5,237 bases of DNA from Candidatus Cloacimonadota bacterium (GTDB lineage Bacteria > Cloacimonadota > Cloacimonadia > JGIOTU-2). The notes under the pieces are model-generated. The model had not been told where the DNA came from and did no database searches. It was given only the letters and a program-made list of their open reading frames with translations. How positions within the stretch are numbered: position 1 is the first letter of the stretch; each line of letters starts with the position of its first letter. The translations under genes and the position numbers were made by a program. Below, in pieces: positions 1 through 5,237 of the stretch. The stretch covers positions 1-5,237 of the forward strand of contig JACNFI010000110.1 of assembly GCA_014384665.1 (NCBI GenBank), written 5' to 3'.

Positions 1-1493
1 TCAAATGTTATAGTTATATTGATTCCCTCTATTTCTATTTCATCTGGATTGTTTAGAGTTAATGGTATGGAAACTGAAGAACCAGGACATCCTTCTGCAT
101 CCATTGGTAGTGATAGTGAAAGAAGTGGGATATACTCAATCCAAGCGATAAGGGTGTCATAGGAGGACGGCGCGAATCTCATGGTAGTTATTATAAAAAG
201 ACTATCAATAAGCTCCAGCTCATCCTCAGGAAAATCGACCACGAAACTATCAGCCCAAATCGTTCCCTCAACCTGTTTGTGGAACATCGGTTCGTAGGTC
301 AGTATATCGTTTTTAAACTCCACATATGCCCAATCTTCATCAGGAACAGCACGAGTGAGTGTTATCGGGAACACTATCGTAGTATCGTTGGTTATGAAAT
401 GACCATCCCCGACTGTCCAGCTCGCGGTGGTGCGGAAATCACCGCGGCGAACTTCACACGACGACGTGTCAACTCTATCTGGGCTTGTGCGAATGAAATT
501 AAGGGCGAGCCAATCATAATTACTGTAGGCATCTGGATACTCAAATGGAGCCAATATCCAATCGAAGGTAGTGTCGGCTAGGTAGAAACCTGGAATTTCC
601 GGACAGGTCACTGTGATATCGTTTCCGCCGATGTAGACAATTGTCGAACTATCCGGCTCGCCTACCACCCAGTACAAGGTGTCTGTAATATCTATATATA
701 CTTCCTCATATACAGTCCGCAAGTCGATATTTGTGGTGTCGCCTGTGTATTGGTTTATCTCATCCCAAAATATGATTAAGGAGTCGCCTGCCTCGACGCC
801 TGTGGCTTCGAAATCCACGTATGCCGTATCGCCAGGCTCTATCGTTCCGTAATGCTCGGGTAGGTAGATCCAATCGCTGTCGGGCTTGACTATAAAGGGA
901 CTGAGGGTATAGGACACCAAGTCCAGACAATTGGGAACACGACATACCGCGACACTCCGGTCGCCCGGTGGGAAAGGTGCCCAACAGGTTTTCATCGATA
1001 ATTCTCTACAGTCATTGCCATCTATGTCCTCGAGATGTTCACCATTTTTTGTCCAATAGGAAGAAGGGTAGGGTATAATTTCACAACATGTTGCCTTCGG
1101 CAGTTCAATCTCAAATGTAGCGCCATCATCGACATCTTGACCTCCTGTCGGCATTTTCAAGTCGAAGGTTAGGAAAACACTGTGTTGCATAGTCTTTGGC
1201 GAGGGTGTTTTATCTGCTCCCCAGAGCCCTGTTTTTACTGTTACTCCATCCTCCTGCCTTGAGATCATTGTACACTTTCCTTTTTTCCATACATCATCAG
1301 TGGCTTTCCCAATCTTAACTACTAAGTGAATATCGGTGGCATCTTCAAACCAGTCTGTGTTTTTAATGTAAATTTTCTTCTTTATATTTTTGCCAGTCGC
1401 TGCCTCAAGCGTAGAAATGTTAAGTAACATAATAGCAATTACAATCAAAATGTAACAAAACTGAACGGGAAAGAAACGTATTTTTTTTAACAT
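1..1493 (-). CDS. Secreted multidomain protein with BACON/Ig-like and cohesin-like segments (C-terminus beyond window)
   Basis: I translated this frame by hand: 497 codons stay open from the ATG at 1493-1491 to the left edge, so the 3' part is missing. An AGAGG Shine-Dalgarno sequence six bases upstream supports the start. Residues 1-32 form a signal peptide (LKKIR, then a hydrophobic core of about 16 residues, with cleavage near LEAAT). Residues 33-198 are not recognised. Residues 199-268 (KPDSDWIYLPEHYGTIEPGD, then FEATGVEAGD) have the W...G.I.PGD...V.F.A.G pattern of BACON/Ig-like beta domains. Residues 459-497 (GCPGSSVSIPLTLNN, then INITITF) resemble the first strands of a cohesin domain. 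Ten cysteines follow the signal peptide (74, 136, 137, 162, 170, 184, 189, 297, 346, 469), which suggests disulfides. The gene is clearly richer in G/C than dsbD. Export is well supported. The domain names rest on pattern memory, and the role, perhaps as a surface or adhesion protein, is inferred. Confidence 0.85.
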   Translation of the reverse strand, partial: MLKKIRFFPVQFCYILIVIAIMLLNISTLEAATGKNIKKKIYIKNTDWFEDATDIHLVVKIGKATDDVWKKGKCTMISRQEDGVTVKTGLWGADKTPSPKTMQHSVFLTFDLKMPTGGQDVDDGATFEIELPKATCCEIIPYPSSYWTKNGEHLEDIDGNDCRELSMKTCWAPFPPGDRSVAVCRVPNCLDLVSYTLSPFIVKPDSDWIYLPEHYGTIEPGDTAYVDFEATGVEAGDSLIIFWDEINQYTGDTTNIDLRTVYEEVYIDITDTLYWVVGEPDSSTIVYIGGNDITVTCPEIPGFYLADTTFDWILAPFEYPDAYSNYDWLALNFIRTSPDRVDTSSCEVRRGDFRTTASWTVGDGHFITNDTTIVFPITLTRAVPDEDWAYVEFKNDILTYEPMFHKQVEGTIWADSFVVDFPEDELELIDSLFIITTMRFAPSSYDTLIAWIEYIPLLSLSLPMDAEGCPGSSVSIPLTLNNPDEIEIEGINITITF

Positions 1494-1777
1494 CTTATAC
1501 CTCTTCTTTTTTGTTTGTAAAGTTAATATAATTTGTCTGGTAGAATAATAAATTAATTTAAAAAACAATATAAAAACAATATTACCAGACCCCTATTTAC
1601 CCTATGTAATACATATATCCCTCTTACTGGGATAAAATGTTGCCATTATTAAATAGATTCAGGTCAAGGCAAACCACACAGAACAGTAAATATTGCATAG
1701 GGTGAAGAAGTTAGCAAACCTAATTTTGGATATATAAACTTATATCCATCCCTAATTTAAATAACTGTGCTTCATGG

Positions 1778-1858
1778 GGTGGAATAAATCCCATAAAAGG
1801 GTATAAATTAATATCTATAATATGTTTTATTGTACTCCAAAGGGAATTTTATTCCACC
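1778..1858. repeat. Inverted repeat, 11-bp exact arms, 81 bp overall
   Basis: GGTGGAATAAA at 1778-1788 is the exact reverse complement of TTTATTCCACC at 1848-1858. The similarity continues inward: TCCC follows the left arm, and the reverse complement of the right arm reads AATTCCC after an extra A. The enclosed 59 bases are AT-rich with no reading frame of note. An 11-bp match at this spacing is unlikely by chance in 800 bases. It could be a miniature foldback element or a large hairpin; nothing shows mobility. Confidence 0.5.
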
Positions 1859-2006
1859 AAACTTGTTTCTTAATTGTGATATTAACATTCCTTTTTAACT
1901 AATACTAAAGATTTTTATTCATTTAATATTTTTCCCTAATTATGACGTTTTAATTTCTTATCCTCTAATACTTTTGAGGACTGCCTATTAATGACATTAA
2001 TGATTA

Positions 2007-2027
2007 AATCCCAATGGCATCGGGATT
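2007..2027. repeat. 21-bp near-perfect palindrome
   Basis: AATCCCAATG at 2007-2016 and CATCGGGATT at 2018-2027 flank a central G and pair at nine of ten positions. The one mismatch is A·C on the plus strand, which would be a G·U wobble in a minus-strand transcript. It is GC-richer than its surroundings. No T-run follows on either side, so a factor-independent terminator is not supported. A protein-binding dyad or a dispersed palindromic unit are alternatives. Confidence 0.5.
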
Positions 2028-2057
2028 GCCTATTCTGTAAATTAACATCTCTAAACT

Positions 2058-2078
2058 ATTCAAATTAATCATTTGAAT
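2058..2078. repeat. Short hairpin, 8-bp stem and 5-base loop
   Basis: ATTCAAAT at 2058-2065 pairs perfectly with ATTTGAAT at 2071-2078 across the loop TAATC. The stem is AT-rich and could be chance. On the plus strand a short T-run follows (TTT at 2078-2081), but the low GC makes a terminator weak. Confidence 0.35.
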
Positions 2079-2191
2079 TTTCCACATATTCATGAGCATC
2101 ATATTCAATAAACAAAATAGAACTCTAATTCCATTACAACCTGCACTTATTTATACCAATACCCGACAACCAAGACATAAGCCTATTCCCC

Positions 2192-2230
2192 GAAGGATGA
2201 AAAAGCGCGTACAGAACGGACGCATCCTTC
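2192..2230. repeat. GC-richer two-part hairpin upstream of the heptad array
   Basis: GAAGGAT at 2192-2198 pairs with ATCCTTC at 2224-2230, and inside it GCGT at 2207-2210 pairs with ACGC at 2220-2223, leaving an eight-base bulge on the left arm and a nine-base loop. It is a GC-rich island in AT-rich sequence, as expected of an inserted repeat unit. The motif CCGAAGGAT at 2190-2198 recurs at 2765-2773 within the insertion that breaks the toxin gene. Confidence 0.4.
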
Positions 2231-2305
2231 CTATTTATTAAATTACTATATTTGAATTGGTGATTTTCAAGTCAGAACAAATAAAAATTCTGCAATTATT
2301 TATGT

Positions 2306-2522
2306 GGAGAATGGAGGACGGAGGATGGAGGATGGAGAATGGAGGAAGGAAAATGGAGGATGGAGGAAGGAAAATGGAGAATGGAGAATGGAGGAAGGAA
2401 AATGGAGGATGGAGGACGGAGGAAGGAGAATGGAAAATGGAGGATGGAGAATGGAGGAAGGAAAATGGAGGATGGAGGACGGAGAATGGAAAATGGAGGA
2501 CGGAAAACGGAGGAAGGAGAAT
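2306..2522 (+). repeat. Tandem array of 31 phased 7-bp units (GGARRAN)
   Basis: Every heptad from 2306 to 2522 begins GGA, with no slip in register across 217 bases. Only six versions occur: GGAGAAT 8 times, GGAGGAT 6, GGAGGAA 6, GGAAAAT 6, GGAGGAC 4 and GGAAAAC once. Variation is limited to positions 4, 5 and 7; AG at positions 4-5 never occurs, and GA there is always followed by A then T. Higher-order copying is visible: the five-unit block at 2383-2417 recurs exactly at 2446-2480, 63 bases on. Because 7 is not a multiple of 3, all frames read through a shared MENGxWR-like peptide repeat, and the unit contains no stop in any of six frames, so the open frames here are a composition artefact and not genes. 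It recalls in kind the heptanucleotide repeats described in cyanobacteria, with a different unit. Confidence 0.95.
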
Positions 2523-2523
2523 A

Positions 2524-2579
2524 TAAGTCCGTACTCCCTTTTCCGTACTCCGTTTTCCCTTTTCCTTTTTCCGTTATCC
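2524..2579 (-). repeat. Inverted heptad tail, about eight units in opposite orientation
   Basis: On the minus strand this stretch reads GGATAAC, GGAAAAA, GGAAAAG, GGAAAAC, GGAGTAC, GGAAAAG, GGAGTAC, GGACTTA: the same 7-base phase and GGA start as the adjacent array, but reversed in orientation. Two unit types are repeated exactly. GGAAAACGGAG at 2502-2512 pairs perfectly with CTCCGTTTTCC at 2548-2558, an 11-bp stem over a 35-base loop, with weaker heptad pairing outside. The two arms are unequal (31 units against 8). Confidence 0.85.
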
Positions 2580-2647
2580 TTTTATATTAGCTAAGTCATT
2601 ATTATATCTCCAGTTTAGCTATTTAAAATCAGCCAAATTTTACTGTT

Positions 2648-2930
2648 TCAAATTCCTCTATAAATATTTTTTCTATGACCAACTCGTAAAATAACCAATT
2701 TATCCTCATCAATATCAAAAATAACTCTATAATTGCCAATTCTAAAACGATATGAACCGAGTTTCCGAAGGATCTGCCTTTGGCATGACAGGATTGGTCA
2801 ATTTTTGAGAAAACTGAAAAGGAGATTCTTTGTATTTTTCCAATGCATATTTAATTCGTTGCTTAATATTTGAATCTAATCTTCGTATGTCTTTTACAGC
2901 TCTTTTAGTATAAATGAGTTGATAGTCCAT
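2648..2930 (-). pseudogene. RelE/ParE-family toxin, frameshifted by a 25-bp insertion
   Basis: The start is the ATG at 2930-2928, one base after the antitoxin stop; a longer upstream start would overlap the antitoxin in another frame. The first 47 residues (MDYQLIYTKRAVKDIRRLDS to QKLTNP) match the N-terminus of RelE/ParE toxins, which are ribosome-dependent mRNA endonucleases or gyrase poisons. The frame then leaves the family pattern and stops at 2742, giving a 62-residue product. The expected C-terminus (KLGSYRFRIGNYRVIFDI, later VILRVGHRKNIYRGI) lies in another frame down to the TGA at 2650-2648. Removing positions 2765-2789 joins the two halves into 85 residues, normal for the family, with a consensus KLTNP-KLGSYRFR junction. 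The conserved basic and tyrosine residues of the C-terminal half are lost from the frame as read, so the toxin is probably dead. A sequencing error is unlikely because 25 clean bases are extra. Confidence 0.9.
2765..2789 (-). repeat. 25-bp palindromic insertion within the toxin gene
   Basis: The boundaries follow from restoring the toxin frame: CCT (Pro) ends at 2790 and AAA (Lys) resumes at 2764. On the minus strand the insert starts GTCATGCC and ends ATCCTTCGG. It contains CCAAAGG and CCTTCGG around the loop CAGAT, a 7-bp stem with one mismatch that becomes a G·U pair in the plus-strand transcript. This is the look of short dispersed palindromic repeats. ATCCT occurs just before the insert and again inside it near its end, which may be a trace of the insertion event, but a clean target duplication cannot be shown. 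Confidence 0.75.
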
Positions 2931-2931
2931 T

Positions 2932-3141
2932 TTATCCGAAAACTTCTTCGTGAGAATAAACTCGTCCTTCTTTATAATCTTTTCTTGCCTGTCTAATACT
3001 TTCAAGATATTCTGGACTAACTGCAGCGAGTAAATCTTCAATAAAGCTCTCTTGCTTTTCTTTTTTCATATTTTTTACTGCTGTAATGAATTGTTCTACA
3101 GTAATTGGCAGGTTAATAGAATTAACAAATTGTTGTTTCAT
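2932..3141 (-). CDS. Antitoxin of a type II toxin-antitoxin pair
   Basis: A complete protein of 69 residues. The SD sequence AGGGAG lies eight bases before the ATG at 3141-3139. It sits immediately upstream of the RelE/ParE-type toxin, with one base between the antitoxin stop and the toxin start, the classic antitoxin-first order with coupled translation. The C-terminal part (residues 48-68, ESIRQARKDYKEGR followed by VYSHEEVF) matches the tail seen in many small antitoxins, where the charged helix wraps the toxin. The N-terminal part (NLPITVEQFITAVKNMKKEK) has no DNA-binding fold that I can name with confidence. It would neutralise its toxin in the cytoplasm and probably repress its own promoter. 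Since the toxin is broken, it is now an orphan antitoxin, possibly still able to neutralise related toxins elsewhere. The role is inferred mainly from position and tail pattern. Confidence 0.8.
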   Translation of the reverse strand: MKQQFVNSINLPITVEQFITAVKNMKKEKQESFIEDLLAAVSPEYLESIRQARKDYKEGRVYSHEEVFG

Positions 3142-3173
3142 AGTATTATCTCCCTGAAAAATAACTACATTTA

Positions 3174-3202
3174 ATAAAAGAATAAGTTAACTTTTTTGTC
3201 AA
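3174..3202 (-). promoter_or_regulatory. Sigma70-like promoter of the toxin-antitoxin operon
   Basis: On the minus strand a perfect TTGACA (-35) lies at 3202-3197, then 17 bases, then TTTTAT (four of six matches to TATAAT) at 3179-3174. Transcription would begin near 3167, some 25 bases before the antitoxin start, with the SD sequence in between. The -10 box is weak, as is common for repressible promoters. Confidence 0.6.
3184..3193. promoter_or_regulatory. Candidate operator palindrome in the promoter spacer
   Basis: AAGTTAACTT is a perfect 10-bp palindrome lying between the -35 and -10 boxes of the toxin-antitoxin promoter. Antitoxins, alone or with toxin, typically repress their operon from such a site. 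The sequence is AT-rich, so chance is possible. Confidence 0.4.
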
Positions 3203-3265
3203 ATTTATTAATTTTATATACATGAGTCTACTATAAAAACTAAGATATTAAGATAAAAAGGAATA

Positions 3266-3414
3266 TGTGAAAATGAAAAAACCGAAATTTGTCATTCTCG
3301 AAACCTGATTTATCAGGTTGAAGAATCTATTAACTTATTTTACTGTCGGTAATTAGAGATTCTTCACTTCACTTCGTTCTGTTCAGAATGACACCGATTC
3401 TTTTCATTTTCACA
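3266..3414. repeat. Inverted-repeat element of two head-to-head GTCATTCT units (MITE-like)
   Basis: The outer arms are exact for 14 bases: TGTGAAAATGAAAA at 3266-3279 and TTTTCATTTTCACA at 3401-3414. Inside them, GTCATTCT at 3291-3298 mirrors AGAATGAC at 3385-3392, and GAAGAATCT at 3320-3328 mirrors AGATTCTTC at 3357-3365. Each side is thus one unit of the form GTCATTCT, variable core, GAAGAATCT. The left core holds a hairpin (AACCTGAT at 3302-3309, loop TT, ATCAGGTT at 3312-3319). The right core instead reads GAACAGAACGAAGTGAAGT, with a five-base duplication. No reading frame is carried. It separates dsbD from the toxin-antitoxin promoter and could end dsbD transcripts as a hairpin. I see no target-site duplication, so mobility is inferred. 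Confidence 0.75.
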
Positions 3415-3494
3415 CTTCAATTTATATAAAAAATTTGCATTATTTAATTTTTTAGACTTTTTATAGTGAACTCATACATAATTAAAAAACAATT

Positions 3495-5135
3495 TTATTT
3501 TTGTATAAGCACAGCATACGAAGGTAAGCCAATGATTCCAAAATATTCAAGAATTTCCTTTGTAGGGGATTCTTTTAGATTTTCTGCTTTGTATTTTATT
3601 ATAACAAAGTTCTCAATTTTTTTTATAACTTCTTCATCTTTAAAAGTTGTTGCATCCATTACAAAACAGTTTTTACACCAGGTAGCCCAGAAATCAATCA
3701 TAACTGGCTTTCCTTCTAACTTTGCTTTTTTAAGACCATCCGGAAGTGAATATATCCACGGAAGAGTTGATGTTTCATCTGGAGTTTCAATTTGCGATGT
3801 AATCTTTACACTATTATGTTGAAATATTTTTATTCCTGTGTAGGCATAATAAATTGCGATAATAAATATAATGACACCGAAAATATATTTAATCCATTTC
3901 ATCCATTTTCCTGGTTTGGGAAGAAATGAAAGGCCTGAACCAGCAAATGGCCATGGAATTGCCATTCCAATTCCAAGTAAAAATGGGAGTAATAATCCTG
4001 CAGGATTACCTTTTGCATAAAGTGTTGTTGAATATAAAATAACAGATATTAAGACAGGTGCAACACATGCCCCAGCAAGTATTGCTGCGATAACACCCAT
4101 TATAAAAATTGTTATGAATTTTCCTTTATTACTTTTTCCTTGCAAATTTCCAGCTCTAAATCTTGAAAAATCAAAAGAAATCACATCAAACATAGCAAGA
4201 GCAAGGACAATAAAGACTATAGCAATGATAATATTAAACCAGGGAGAAGAATTAATTGCACCAAATTTAGAGCCGGTTAGGACCACAAGCAACCCAAGAG
4301 TTCCATAAGATAATGTCATTCCAAGACCATATATACCTCCGATTAAAAATCCTCTCCCTTTAGATTCCGCTTGTGTCCCAGCTCCAAGCACAGCAATTGT
4401 AATAGGTATCATTGGTAACACACAGGGTGTAAGATTAAGCACTATTCCGCCCAGTAAAATGAGAAGAATAACCAACCAAATATTCTTTCCAGCAAATGTA
4501 TTTTGAGCAATACCTCCAGATTGTACCGCTTTATCTAAAAATATTATAAAATTTTCTTTATTTTGATATCCCCCGGAAATTCCTCCAATAGTAAAGTCAT
4601 CTAATAATTTTTTTACTTCATTAAACCTATTATCTGAAGTTGTAAGTTCTGTGGAAATTTTTTTATTTGTTTTAGTAATATTTTCTTTTTTGATAGTATG
4701 AGCAATTGTGACAGGTAATAATAATACAACCTCTTCAGGAAAATGGCATAACCCTTTACTATCGCAAAGCTGATATCCTGCATAAACTTTTATTTTTTCA
4801 ATTTTAATATTCTTATTAATAATAAACTTTTTAATAAGAGTTACAGAGCCGTAATAAATGATATGACCATCATCTTTTTTTTCACCTTCAGGATAGATAG
4901 TAGGTTCAAAAATGATACCATCAAATTCATCAGTTTCAATACAAAAATACTCTTGCTGGCGAGATTGATAATAGCCAGTTGGTATGTTATATGTTACTTC
5001 AATTTGTCCTGGTTGACCAACTTTAATTATCTCTGGTGTGATTTTACCTGATACAATTTCCTCATTTGCTGATAGTCCACACGCAAATAATATCAAAATA
5101 CAGCTAATAGACAGATAATGTTTTGCAAATCGCAT
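3495..5135 (-). CDS. dsbD: Thiol:disulfide interchange protein DsbD, short form
   Basis: This inner-membrane protein passes electrons from cytoplasmic thioredoxin to periplasmic thiol proteins. The 546 residues start with a signal sequence (hydrophobic core 8-19, likely cut near LSA at 21-23; FAC at 17-19 is a poor lipobox). The periplasmic N-domain carries C124 and C130 in YQLCDSKGLCHFPEE. The membrane domain (about 218-437) has TPCVLP with C238, GACVAP with C357, and roughly six hydrophobic helices (218-250, 263-287, 299-318, 339-368, 378-399, 414-433). The thioredoxin domain (about 455-546) has WCKNC (C487, C490) and the cis-proline loop GLPSY. All six redox cysteines are present. Two oddities: E. 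coli DsbD has eight membrane helices, here only six, as in CcdA; and the protein ends about 30 residues sooner after the cis-proline than E. coli, losing the final strand and helix of the fold. An SD-like GAGGT at 5149-5153 is a long 13 bases from the ATG. The gene has its own spacer on each side. Confidence 0.93.
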   Translation of the reverse strand: MRFAKHYLSISCILILFACGLSANEEIVSGKITPEIIKVGQPGQIEVTYNIPTGYYQSRQQEYFCIETDEFDGIIFEPTIYPEGEKKDDGHIIYYGSVTLIKKFIINKNIKIEKIKVYAGYQLCDSKGLCHFPEEVVLLLPVTIAHTIKKENITKTNKKISTELTTSDNRFNEVKKLLDDFTIGGISGGYQNKENFIIFLDKAVQSGGIAQNTFAGKNIWLVILLILLGGIVLNLTPCVLPMIPITIAVLGAGTQAESKGRGFLIGGIYGLGMTLSYGTLGLLVVLTGSKFGAINSSPWFNIIIAIVFIVLALAMFDVISFDFSRFRAGNLQGKSNKGKFITIFIMGVIAAILAGACVAPVLISVILYSTTLYAKGNPAGLLLPFLLGIGMAIPWPFAGSGLSFLPKPGKWMKWIKYIFGVIIFIIAIYYAYTGIKIFQHNSVKITSQIETPDETSTLPWIYSLPDGLKKAKLEGKPVMIDFWATWCKNCFVMDATTFKDEEVIKKIENFVIIKYKAENLKESPTKEILEYFGIIGLPSYAVLIQK

Positions 5136-5168
5136 ACTTATATTATTTACCTCATAGTCTCAAACTCC

Positions 5169-5233
5169 CTTGCGAATGGTTGAAGACCTTCGCAATGGTT
5201 GAAGACATACAACCATTACGGAGGTTTCGCAAG
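5169..5233. repeat. Nested direct and inverted repeats upstream of dsbD
   Basis: AATGGTTGAAGAC occurs at 5175-5187 and again at 5194-5206, a 19-base period. CAACCATT at 5210-5217 is the reverse complement of AATGGTTG at 5194-5201, giving a hairpin that extends to CG/CG with one mismatch (5191-5220). Outside, CTTGCGAA at 5169-5176 pairs with TTCGCAAG at 5226-5233. The cluster is GC-richer than dsbD and carries no reading frame. It lies 34 bases from the dsbD start, in the expected leader or promoter area, and may continue past the right edge. It could be a dispersed repeat cluster, or the terminator of an upstream gene outside the window. Confidence 0.65.
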
Positions 5234-5237
5234 CTTA

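Larger units (their letters stand above)
1494..2305. other. AT-rich intergenic region with several inverted repeats, no gene seen
   Basis: About 810 bases without a supportable coding region, tRNA or rRNA. Besides the separately listed repeats it holds shorter dyads: GTCTGGTA at 1535-1542 with TACCAGAC at 1583-1590; ACCCTATG at 1599-1606 with CATAGGGT at 1696-1703; TATCCC at 1616-1621 with GGGATA at 1629-1634; and TGGATATA at 1727-1734 with TATATCCA at 1741-1748. Pairs of 6-8 bp are expected by chance in sequence this AT-rich, so they are recorded without a function. The promoter of the secreted-protein gene should lie near 1510-1600, but no convincing -35/-10 pair stands out. Upstream genes, if any, are across the heptad array. 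Confidence 0.7.

Noticed and set aside
279..581. Plus-strand 100-codon open frame
   Set aside because: It lies opposite the continuous 497-codon minus-strand gene and has no signal, motif or ribosome binding site of its own.
760..984. Minus-strand 74-codon open frame
   Set aside because: It is an out-of-frame shadow inside the secreted-protein gene, which reads uninterrupted through the same region.
1616..1634. Terminator hairpin TATCCC/GGGATA
   Set aside because: A six-base stem followed by AAAATG on the plus strand and mixed sequence on the minus strand lacks the T-run needed, and short dyads are expected by chance here.
2257..2594. Three overlapping plus-strand open frames encoding MENGxWR-like repeats
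   Set aside because: The heptad unit contains no stop in any frame and is not a multiple of three, so all frames are open by composition. No SD sequence or homologous domain supports translation.
2742..3041. Longer toxin reading with a start at 3041
   Set aside because: The extra N-terminal residues overlap the antitoxin in another frame. The family N-terminus begins at MDYQLIYTKRA, whose ATG is at 2930, one base after the antitoxin stop.
3266..3414. CRISPR array or rho-independent terminator
   Set aside because: There are only two inverted units, no regularly spaced direct repeats, and no T-run directly after a GC-rich stem.
3466..3822. Plus-strand 118-codon open frame
   Set aside because: It lies antisense to the thioredoxin domain of dsbD, whose motifs are unmistakable on the other strand.
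5136..5163. dsbD promoter with TTGAGA at 5163-5158 and TATAAG near the start codon
   Set aside because: The spacing is about 15 bases and the -10 box would sit only a few bases from the ATG, ahead of no possible SD sequence.

Overview
This window reads as a metagenome-style piece of a Gram-negative-type bacterium, probably an uncultured lineage. The evidence is a DsbD-type periplasmic electron transporter, an exported multidomain protein with a cohesin-like end, very AT-rich spacers and an unusual load of short dispersed repeats. The phylum cannot be fixed from sequence alone; the FCB group or candidate phyla with many cohesin-like surface proteins are a guess. Base composition is uneven: a hand count gives 35 G/C in 60 bases at 421-480 (first gene) but 14 in 60 at 3841-3900 (dsbD).

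Layout. All recognisable genes are on the minus strand. Positions 1-1493 hold the first 497 codons of a secreted protein that runs off the left edge; it has a signal peptide, a BACON/Ig-like segment and the start of a cohesin-like domain. Positions 1494-2305 contain no convincing gene but several inverted repeats. Positions 2306-2522 are a tandem array of 31 perfectly phased 7-bp units (GGARRAN), followed by about eight related units in the opposite orientation (2524-2579), so the whole locus can fold back on itself.

Positions 2648-3141 are a type II toxin-antitoxin pair. The antitoxin is intact, but the RelE/ParE-type toxin is broken by a 25-bp insertion. Removing exactly those 25 bases restores an 85-residue toxin with a canonical C-terminus. 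A TTGACA promoter with a palindrome in its spacer lies upstream. Positions 3266-3414 form a non-coding inverted-repeat element made of two head-to-head GTCATTCT...GAAGAATCT units. Positions 3495-5135 encode a complete DsbD with all six expected redox cysteines but a short, six-helix membrane domain and a clipped thioredoxin end. Another repeat cluster (5169-5233) lies just upstream of dsbD.

How it fits together. DsbD would bring reducing power to the periplasm for disulfide shuffling. The exported protein has ten cysteines after its signal peptide and is a plausible but unproven beneficiary. The most informative theme is repeat invasion: at least three kinds of short repeat fill the spacers, and one appears to have killed the toxin gene. 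I see no clear new multi-gene system; the phased heptad foldback locus and the insertion-inactivated toxin are the most noteworthy items.
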